Shown here piece by piece: positions 7,640-13,661 of a stretch of DNA of 14,786 nt. The position numbers were made by a program, and so were the translations under genes. The stretch spans positions 1 to 14,786 of the forward strand of contig JAZLHR010000099.1 of the NCBI GenBank assembly GCA_045616945.1, read 5' to 3'. The first letter of the stretch is position 1, and each line of letters begins with the position of its first letter. The DNA comes from UBA6987 sp045616945. Lineage in GTDB: Bacteria; Bacillota; Clostridia; Lachnospirales; Lachnospiraceae. Below the pieces are notes generated by a model. It had not been told where the DNA came from, ran no database searches, and saw only the letters and a program-made list of their open reading frames with translations.

Positions 7640-8185
7640 TTGAAAAAGGCAAAGTTTCCCGCGTTTCTTTCAACAGCCATTGTCTGCTACATCTTCTGGC
7701 TGCTGATCACCGGCGCACTGACGGACCTCTGCAAAGGCAGCGTCAACACGCAGGTACTGATTGCCGGCGGCATCGTCAGCATTCTGGTAGCCCTGTTTTC
7801 CGCCCGGTTCTTCATTCATGAAAGCGCTTTTTACCTTTTCAATCCGCTGAAGTTCTTTGTTCTGCTCTTCTACTGCCTGATCATCTTCCCCTGGGAGCTG
7901 ATCAAGGCCAATGTAGATGTCGCGTTCAGAGCATTCAGCCCGAAGCTGCGCATCAAGCCCGGTTTCGTGAAAGTTCCTACGGAGTTAAAAGGTGAATACG
8001 GTCTGTCCATGCTTGCCAACTCCATCACTCTGACGCCCGGTACCATCACGATGGATATCGTAGATGAAAACGGCAAGACCTATTACTACATCCACTGGAT
8101 CCATGTCGCGGAAACCGAAGGCAAAAAGGCCGGCGAAGCGATCAAGGGTACGCTGGAAAAATGGATCAGGAGGATTTTCAAATGA
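7640..8185 (+). CDS. mrpE: MrpE/MnhE-like antiporter subunit (MbhA position)
   Basis: This is a membrane subunit of Mrp-type cation/proton antiporters, retained in Mbh hydrogenases as the first gene of the antiporter module. It has 181 aa, with hydrophobic segments near 10-28, 38-57 and 68-90 followed by a cytoplasmic domain containing the family hallmark LANSITLTPGT. The start is TTG at 7640, preceded by a perfect AAGGAGG with 7-nt spacing; no in-frame ATG exists nearby, and TTG gives a normal MrpE N-terminus (MKKAKF). The stop overlaps the next start as ATGA. Confidence 0.93.
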   Translation: MKKAKFPAFLSTAIVCYIFWLLITGALTDLCKGSVNTQVLIAGGIVSILVALFSARFFIHESAFYLFNPLKFFVLLFYCLIIFPWELIKANVDVAFRAFSPKLRIKPGFVKVPTELKGEYGLSMLANSITLTPGTITMDIVDENGKTYYYIHWIHVAETEGKKAGEAIKGTLEKWIRRIFK

Positions 8186-8439
8186 AAGAAACTCTGATTT
8201 TCGCAGCGGTTTGCTTCATCGCGCTTGCGCTGATGCTGCTGATCCGCCTGATCAAGGGTCCCAGCGTGGTCGACCGCGCGGTATCCGCCGATTCCATCGA
8301 CATTCTTACGGATGCGGCTCTGATCCTTTTCGCCCTGGCCTCCGGCCGCAGCATTTACCTGGATATCGCTCTGGTGACCGCTGTTCTGGGCTTTATCGGT
8401 TCCGTTATCGTATCCCGTTACCTGGAGGGCAGATTATGA
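8182..8439 (+). CDS. mrpF: MrpF/MnhF-like antiporter subunit (MbhB position)
   Basis: A small hydrophobic subunit of the Mrp module, 85 aa with three predicted membrane helices (about 2-22, 33-53, 58-77). It shows the family core of LIKGPSVVDRAVSADSI followed by a conserved acidic residue in the second helix (DILTDAALIL). I start it at 8182 and not at the in-frame ATG at 8161, because AGGAGG (8168-8173) sits 8 nt before 8182 and because this start forms an ATGA overlap with the mrpE stop, the arrangement used elsewhere in the operon. Confidence 0.9.
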   Translation: MKETLIFAAVCFIALALMLLIRLIKGPSVVDRAVSADSIDILTDAALILFALASGRSIYLDIALVTAVLGFIGSVIVSRYLEGRL

Positions 8440-8792
8440 GCATTGCAATGTATATCTTAATCGGTCTGAGTCTTTTCTTCTCTCTGGCAGGTGTGGTCGG
8501 CATGCTCCGTATGCCCGATGCCTACTGCCGTATGCAGTCCAGCACCAATATCTCCACGCTCGGTATTCTCGGTGTCGTGATTGCAGGTATCGTTTACTGC
8601 TGCTTCCCGAAGGAAGCCGGCGGTCTGGGAGATGCCGGTATGGCGGTCAAGCTTGCCGTGCTGGGAATCTTCTACATTGTAACGGCCCCCATTTCCGGCC
8701 ACGCCATCGCCAAGGCTGCTTATAAGCACGGCGTCAAGGCCTGCGCGGAAACGGTCTGCGACAAGCTCGGGGAGGATATGGTCAATGAATAA
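8436..8792 (+). CDS. mrpG: MrpG/MnhG-like antiporter subunit (MbhC position)
   Basis: The third small subunit of the Mrp module, 118 aa with three helices (about 3-23, 38-56, 67-86). The segment GVVGMLRMPDAYCRMQSSTN is the family signature (LRxPDxYxRxHA-type), followed by TLGILGVVIAG. The ATG at 8436 overlaps the mrpF stop and is in frame. Longer in-frame starts exist upstream but would overlap mrpF by hundreds of bases. The C-terminal tail of about 30 residues after the last helix is charged and cytoplasmic by prediction. Confidence 0.91.
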   Translation: MSIAMYILIGLSLFFSLAGVVGMLRMPDAYCRMQSSTNISTLGILGVVIAGIVYCCFPKEAGGLGDAGMAVKLAVLGIFYIVTAPISGHAIAKAAYKHGVKACAETVCDKLGEDMVNE

Positions 8793-9045
8793 CGCAATCA
8801 CCATTCTGAATTCCCTGGTCATGGTCGGTATTCTGGTCAGCGCCTGCATGGCAGCCTTCTCCAAGAAGATCCTGACCTCCGTTATCTCGCTGGGTGTTAC
8901 CGGTGCATTCGTCTCGCTCGCCTTCATGCTGCTCCATGCTCCCGACGTAGCCATCGCCGAAGCATCCGTCGGTGCGGTGCTTTCCACCGCGATCTTCGTT
9001 ATTGCCGTGAAGAAGACGACCAAGAAAGAGGAGGAGGAAGAATAA
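8785..9045 (+). CDS. mbhD: MbhD-like subunit (MrpA C-terminal DUF4040-type domain)
   Basis: An 86-aa, three-helix protein (about 5-22, 28-50, 55-74) corresponding to the part of MrpA that is a separate gene in Mbh complexes. The conserved core is LHAPDVAIAEASVGAVLSTA, which carries the acidic residues thought to take part in ion movement in Mrp and Mbh. GGAGG lies 9 nt upstream. It overlaps mrpG by 8 nt. The protein ends in KKTTKKEEEEE; the GAG/GAA run coding for this tail is also the ribosome site of the next gene, whose ATG overlaps this stop (TAATG). No large NuoL-like MrpA N-terminal domain is present in the window. Confidence 0.88.
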   Translation: MNNAITILNSLVMVGILVSACMAAFSKKILTSVISLGVTGAFVSLAFMLLHAPDVAIAEASVGAVLSTAIFVIAVKKTTKKEEEEE

Positions 9046-9434
9046 TGAAAAAGATTCTGACTTTCGTCTCTTTAGCCGTAATCCTGGTTTTCGGTCTGCT
9101 GGCGGCCTTCAATGCGTACAATACCTTTGAGCCCAGCTACGACGATCCCGATATCAACGTACTCGATATCTACAACAACCCCGGCAAGTACATCGACAAC
9201 GGTGACGATGCCCAGGTTGACTCCGTGACCGGCAAGGCCGACGGTATTGCGGATATCATCGTAAAGGCAAATCTGGACAATGCCTATGCCGCCAACGACG
9301 TAGCTTCCATCGTATTTGACTTCCGTGGCTTCGATACGCTGGGTGAGTCCTTCATCCTGCTGACCGCCATCGCAGGCTCCTTCGTTATCCTGAGCCGCAG
9401 CCACAAGAAGAAGGAGGACAGCCATGAAGTATAA
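9045..9434 (+). CDS. mbhE: MbhE-like subunit (MrpA extreme C-terminal domain)
   Basis: A 129-aa protein with an N-terminal helix (about 3-21), a long hydrophilic acidic loop (about 28-85), the diagnostic FDFRGFDTLGE (91-101), and a C-terminal helix (about 101-117). The FRGFDTLGE motif is typical of the last domain of MrpA and of MbhE. The loop between the helices is rich in Asp and Asn and would face the outside if the N-terminus is cytoplasmic. Its start overlaps the preceding stop. The N-terminal helix could be mistaken for a signal peptide, but the context argues for a membrane anchor. Confidence 0.83.
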   Translation: MKKILTFVSLAVILVFGLLAAFNAYNTFEPSYDDPDINVLDIYNNPGKYIDNGDDAQVDSVTGKADGIADIIVKANLDNAYAANDVASIVFDFRGFDTLGESFILLTAIAGSFVILSRSHKKKEDSHEV

Positions 9435-9906
9435 GAACGGTATTAAAGAACGCAGCATCATCGTCAAATGTGCTGCCGATAAGTTCCTTCCCTTCGCACT
9501 GGTTTTCGGTATCTACATCATCCTGTTCGGTACCGTATCTCCGGGCGGCGGCTTCCAGGGCGGTGTGATCGTTGCTTCCGCTGCTCTGCTGCTCTACCTC
9601 GGCTACGGCTACAAAACGGCCACGAAGGTCATCAATACCGAAGTGCTCCGTATCAATGAATCCGTCGGCGCGACGCTGTACGTCATGCTCGGCTTTATCG
9701 GCATCATCGGCGGTGCCAACTTCTGCCGCAATATTTTCTACAATATCGGCAAGGTAGGCGATCTTGTCAGCGCCGGTACCATCACCTTCATGGGCTGGTC
9801 CGTCGGCTACAAGGTACTGACCGGTGTCAGCTTCCTGCTGCTGCTCATGCTGGGTCTCCTGGCCCCCGGCGCAGATGAGGATGAAGAGGAGGAGGAAGAA
9901 GAATGA
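9424..9906 (+). CDS. mrpB: MrpB/MnhB-like antiporter subunit (MbhF position)
   Basis: A 160-aa membrane protein with four hydrophobic segments (about 21-38, 46-64, 80-98, 117-147 including two short ones). The family signature PGGGFQGGVIVASA (40-53) is intact. AAGGAGG lies 6 nt before the start; the gene overlaps mbhE by 11 nt. The C-terminus is a run of acidic residues from D151 to E160. The corresponding GAG/GAA codons act as the ribosome site for mrpC, whose start overlaps this stop (ATGA). Confidence 0.92.
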   Translation: MKYKNGIKERSIIVKCAADKFLPFALVFGIYIILFGTVSPGGGFQGGVIVASAALLLYLGYGYKTATKVINTEVLRINESVGATLYVMLGFIGIIGGANFCRNIFYNIGKVGDLVSAGTITFMGWSVGYKVLTGVSFLLLLMLGLLAPGADEDEEEEEEE

Positions 9907-10262
9907 TTCTCGCAAATTATATCGTATCCGTCCTGCTGATTGTCCTGGGTCTCTATACCGTCTGCACCAAGAAGAATCTGATCAAGGTAGTTCTCGGCCT
10001 CGGCATCGTTGACTACGGCATCAATCTTCTGATCGTCAGCATCGGTTGGAATGCTCACGGTACCGCTCCCATCTATACGCTGTCCGATCTGCTGAACGGT
10101 GTGGCCTCCACGACTTTCGTGGACCCGGTCCCGCAGGCTCTGACGCTGACCAGTATCGTTATCGGTGCCTGCGTAGACGCCATGGCGCTTTCCCTGGTCA
10201 TCATGATCAACAAAAAATATAAGTCCATCAATGCGGACGAAGTAAGGAGGCTGAGAGGATGA
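9903..10262 (+). CDS. mrpC: MrpC/MnhC-like subunit, NuoK homologue (MbhG position)
   Basis: A 119-aa, three-helix membrane protein homologous to NuoK, which links the antiporter-like subunits and takes part in ion translocation. The signature DPVPQALTLTSIVIG (74-88) is that of MrpC. The helices are at about 5-22, 28-48 and 80-103. The tail after the last helix is basic. The start overlaps the mrpB stop and is preceded by the purine-rich poly-Glu codons. The stop overlaps the next start (ATGA). Confidence 0.93.
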   Translation: MILANYIVSVLLIVLGLYTVCTKKNLIKVVLGLGIVDYGINLLIVSIGWNAHGTAPIYTLSDLLNGVASTTFVDPVPQALTLTSIVIGACVDAMALSLVIMINKKYKSINADEVRRLRG

Positions 10263-12196
10263 GCTTTGTACATTTTCCTGTCATAGCCGTTATGGGTCTG
10301 TTCCTGGCCGCTTTCCTGGTGGAAATCTTCGGTTCCAAGAACAAGACCGTCCGCAACACCATCGTGCTGCTGTTCACCGGCGCTGCCGCTGCCCTCATTT
10401 ACAGCCTGATTAAGCCCGTCTTCTTTGACAAGCAGATCATCTCCTACTGGATGGGCAACTGGAAGCCGGTTGCGGGCTACGCTATCGGTATCGGCTACGA
10501 GATCGACGGTCTCAGCCTGTTCTTCGCGCTGCTGGTAGTCACCACCTTCTTCCTCAGCGCTGTTTACTCCATCAAATATATGGAGAAGGATCATCATCTG
10601 GGACACTATTACACCCTGTTCCTGATGCTCTCCGGCTGCGTGCTCGGCATGGTAATGACCGGCGATATCTTCAACATGTTCGTCATGATCGAGATCATGA
10701 CCTTCGCTGCCGTTGCTCTGACCGCGTTCCGCAACAACAAGAAGGGTGCTCTGGAAGCCGGCTTCAAGTATCTGGTCATCGGTTCCATGGGTTCTTCCTT
10801 CACCCTCGCCGGCATCGCCCTGCTGTATGCGCAGTGCCACACGCTGAACATGGCTCAGCTGAGCTCCATCCTTTCCGGCGGCTTCAACAAGACCAGCGTT
10901 TTCGCTCTGGCTCTGATGTTCACCGGCTTCGGCGTGAAGTCCTACATCGTGCCCTTCCATACTCCGGCTGCCGATGCCTACACCACGGCTCCCACTTCCA
11001 TTTCCATGGTATTCTCCGGCATGGTCAATAAGGCCGGTGTGTACGGCATGATCCGTCTGCTGTATACCGTATTCAGAGCCATGGACAAGGAAGCTGTTTC
11101 CGTTCTGCTCGTTATCCTCGGCTGCATCACCATGTTCGTGGGTGTTACGATGGCTCTGGCCCAGCACGATTTCAAGCGTCTGCTGGCCTTCCACAGTATC
11201 TCCCAGATCGGTTACGTCATGACCGCTGCCGGTCTCTGCACCGTGCTCGGCCTGACCGGCGGCCTCTTCCACGCCATGAACCACACCCTGTTCAAGGGTC
11301 TGCTCTTCCTGTGCGCCGGTGCTGTTCTGTATGCGACCGGTACGACGGATCTGGACAAACTGGGCGGTCTTTCCAAGAAGATGCCCCGTACGACTGTTTA
11401 CTTCCTGATCGGTGCCTTCTCCATTTCCGGTCTGCCGCCTTTCAACGGTTTTGCCTCCAAATGGATGATCTACCGCTCCGTATTCAACAAGGCTGTTGCC
11501 ACCAAGGGCGTTGAAGGCTTCTTCTTCGCATTCGTTACCGTTGTAGCGGTAGTCGTATCCGTCATGACGCTGGCTTCTTTCATCAAAGTCACCCAGGCCG
11601 TATTCTTCGGTCAGTGCCCCGAAAACCTGAAGAACACCAAGGAAGTTCCTTTCCTGATGCGTCTGCCGATGGCCGTTATGTCCCTGGCCTGCCTGCTGGG
11701 CGGTGTGTTCTGGAAAACGGCTGCCGAAAAGCTGCTGCAGCCCGCAGTAGACAGCGCCTTCAATGTAGTCGATTATGTTGACAAGATGATGGGTGCCGGA
11801 ACCGCTTCCGCAGCCGGTCTGAAGAATATCACCCTGAAATTCGAAGAATCCGTTCTGACTGACTGGGATCCTATCCTGTGGCTGCTGCTCTTCATCATCA
11901 TGATGATCGCATTCCTGCTTGTGGCGATCCTCGGCGAAAACAACCGCGGCAAGGTACTCGAAGCCAAGGAAGAAGAAGTCGACGGCAAGTATGCTACCTT
12001 CTTCGGCGGTGAAAAGTCTCTTCACTCTCACGTCGGCGGCAGCGACCTGTTCTGGGGCTTCAAGAAGAACTGGAAAGGCTACTTCCGGGTAGCGCAGGGT
12101 CTGCACAGCGGCAACATCAATGACTACGCGGGTTGGACTGTCATGGCAGCTGCCGTGATCACCGTGTTCCTGTACCTGGCTCTGGCCGTACTGTAA
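10259..12196 (+). CDS. mbhH: MrpD-like (MbhH) antiporter subunit with an MbhI-like C-terminal extension
   Basis: A 645-aa polytopic membrane protein of the NuoL/M/N-MrpD family, the main ion-translocating unit. Key charged residues are visible: E145 in MFVMIEIMTF (helix 5 glutamate), K227 in GFGVKSY (helix 7), K258 in MVNKAGVYG (helix 8), H338 and K346 in the LFHAMNHTLFKG segment, and K401 in GLPPFNGFASKW (broken helix 12). The antiporter core ends near residue 495, the usual length for MrpD. About 150 further residues follow: a linker, a helix (about 537-558), a charged segment of possible amphipathic lateral-helix type (about 593-624, ending NDYAG), and a last helix (626-645). This tail resembles the separate MbhI subunit that follows MbhH in archaeal mbh clusters, so I read the gene as an mbhH-mbhI fusion. 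AAGGAGG lies 8 nt upstream of the start. Confidence 0.93.
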   Translation: MSFVHFPVIAVMGLFLAAFLVEIFGSKNKTVRNTIVLLFTGAAAALIYSLIKPVFFDKQIISYWMGNWKPVAGYAIGIGYEIDGLSLFFALLVVTTFFLSAVYSIKYMEKDHHLGHYYTLFLMLSGCVLGMVMTGDIFNMFVMIEIMTFAAVALTAFRNNKKGALEAGFKYLVIGSMGSSFTLAGIALLYAQCHTLNMAQLSSILSGGFNKTSVFALALMFTGFGVKSYIVPFHTPAADAYTTAPTSISMVFSGMVNKAGVYGMIRLLYTVFRAMDKEAVSVLLVILGCITMFVGVTMALAQHDFKRLLAFHSISQIGYVMTAAGLCTVLGLTGGLFHAMNHTLFKGLLFLCAGAVLYATGTTDLDKLGGLSKKMPRTTVYFLIGAFSISGLPPFNGFASKWMIYRSVFNKAVATKGVEGFFFAFVTVVAVVVSVMTLASFIKVTQAVFFGQCPENLKNTKEVPFLMRLPMAVMSLACLLGGVFWKTAAEKLLQPAVDSAFNVVDYVDKMMGAGTASAAGLKNITLKFEESVLTDWDPILWLLLFIIMMIAFLLVAILGENNRGKVLEAKEEEVDGKYATFFGGEKSLHSHVGGSDLFWGFKKNWKGYFRVAQGLHSGNINDYAGWTVMAAAVITVFLYLALAVL

Positions 12197-12208
12197 GGAG
12201 GCAGATCG

Positions 12209-13201
12209 ATGGATAACGTTATGAATATTCTGAAAGTCCTGTTCGCAGTACTTGTCTTCCCCGGTTTCCTCTTCACTTCCTCTGTGGGTCTCCTCCTTGC
12301 CGGTATCGACCGCAAGCTGGTTGCCCGTATGCAGAAGCGTGTCGGCCCGCCCCTTCTTCAGCCTCTGTATGATTTCTTCAAGCTGATGGGCAAGGAAACC
12401 ATCGTTCCCCAGGCAGCCAATAAGAAGGTCTTCCTGGCCGCCCCTATCATCGGCGCGGTTTCCCTTAGCATCATGATGCTTTTCATCCCCATGTTCGGCG
12501 GTAAGCTCGGCATGACCAACGGTACGGCTGATATGATCGTTATCATTTATCTGCTTACCATCCCGGCAGTGGCGCTCATTATCGGCGGTTCCGCCTCCGC
12601 GAGCCCCTTCGCCGGCATCGGTATTTCCCGTGAAATGGTCACCATGATGGGTTACGAACTGCCTCTGATCCTGGTATTCCTTGCAGTCGCAAAGCTGGTC
12701 GGCGGCAATACGCTCTGCTTCTCTCTCGGCGCGATCTCTGATTACCAGCTGGCAAACGGCAGCCTGATCACGAACTGGCAGCTGATCCCCGCTGCGATCG
12801 CCTTCCTGCTGATCATTCCCGCAGAAGTCGGCACCCAGCCCTTCGACGTAGCGGAAGCCGAAACGGAGATTTGCGAAGGTCCCCTGATCGAATTCAGCGG
12901 CGCACCTCTGGCGATCTTCAAGCTGAACGCTTCCCTGAAGATGTTCATCATGACCTCCCTGTTCAGCTTCCTGTTCCTGGGCGGCATCTTTACCGGCGCA
13001 GGTATCACGAGCGCTGTTCTTCTGTGGGTCATCCGTGCTCTGCTGGCTCTTGCCTTCAGCGCTCTTCTGACCTTCCTGACCATGACCCTGCCTCACGCCG
13101 TTATGGCCCGTCTGAAGATCGAGCACCTGTTTAAGTTCTACTGGACCTTCGTAGCGGCGCTGGCATTCCTCAGCCTGCTGCTGGTTTGGCTGACCGTGTA
13201 A
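12209..13201 (+). CDS. mbhM: NuoH-like membrane anchor subunit (MbhM type)
   Basis: A 330-aa, roughly eight-helix membrane protein that connects the electron-transfer arm to the ion-translocating arm in complex I and Mbh. QKRVGPPLLQPLYDFFKL (42-59) and EVGTQPFDVAEAETEI with ICEGPLIEFSG (206-231) are the two most conserved NuoH segments, the second forming the acidic cytoplasmic loop next to the small subunit. Length and motifs are normal. AAGGAGG overlaps the previous stop with 7-nt spacing. In Pyrococcus the mbhM gene follows mbhL; here it sits between the antiporter module and the small subunit. Confidence 0.95.
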   Translation: MDNVMNILKVLFAVLVFPGFLFTSSVGLLLAGIDRKLVARMQKRVGPPLLQPLYDFFKLMGKETIVPQAANKKVFLAAPIIGAVSLSIMMLFIPMFGGKLGMTNGTADMIVIIYLLTIPAVALIIGGSASASPFAGIGISREMVTMMGYELPLILVFLAVAKLVGGNTLCFSLGAISDYQLANGSLITNWQLIPAAIAFLLIIPAEVGTQPFDVAEAETEICEGPLIEFSGAPLAIFKLNASLKMFIMTSLFSFLFLGGIFTGAGITSAVLLWVIRALLALAFSALLTFLTMTLPHAVMARLKIEHLFKFYWTFVAALAFLSLLLVWLTV

Positions 13202-13214
13202 GGAGGGATAAGAA

Positions 13215-13661
13215 ATGTTTAACAAACTCATTGCAAAGAGCATGTCTAAATCCCCGTGGATCTATCATGTAAATACCGGTTCCTGCAACGGCTGCGATAT
13301 TGAGCTGGTTGCCTGCCTGACTCCCCGCTACGATGCGGAGCGTTTTGGCTTCAAGCTGGCCGGTTCTCCCAGACATGCCGATATCGTGGTCATCTCCGGT
13401 CCTGTCACCAGCCAGTCCAAAGACAGACTGGTCCGCACGCTGGAGCAGGTTCCTCAGCCCTTCTGCGTAGTGACCATCGGCTCCTGCCCTCAGTCCGGCA
13501 ACGTGTTCAAGGGCAGCTACTCCGTGGAAGCTCCCGTAGAGAATTTCGTGCATGTAGATGTAGCCGTAGCCGGCTGCTCTCCCAAGCCCGAAGCCATCAT
13601 TGAAGGTCTCTACAAAGCAACGCAGATCCTGAAGCAGAAAAGGGAGGCTATGTCGAAATGA
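13215..13661 (+). CDS. mbhJ: [NiFe]-hydrogenase small subunit, NuoB-like (MbhJ type)
   Basis: The 148-aa electron-transfer subunit carries the proximal [4Fe-4S] cluster next to the NiFe site. All four ligands are visible: C24 and C27 in TGSCNGCDIE, C91 in TIGSCPQSG, and C121 in AGCSPKPE (family form GCPPxPE, here with Ser in place of the first Pro). It has no Tat signal and no extra cluster domain, as expected for group 4 enzymes facing the cytoplasm. AAGGAGG lies 8 nt upstream. It overlaps the next gene by ATGA. Confidence 0.96.
   Translation: MFNKLIAKSMSKSPWIYHVNTGSCNGCDIELVACLTPRYDAERFGFKLAGSPRHADIVVISGPVTSQSKDRLVRTLEQVPQPFCVVTIGSCPQSGNVFKGSYSVEAPVENFVHVDVAVAGCSPKPEAIIEGLYKATQILKQKREAMSK

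Noticed and set aside
10073..13243. A 1056-codon open frame on the minus strand opposite mrpC, mbhH and mbhM
   Set aside because: It is the mirror of strongly supported membrane-protein genes. Its translation is rich in His, Gln, Gly, Asp and Glu with no recognisable domain or ribosome site, as expected from the antisense of hydrophobic, codon-biased genes.
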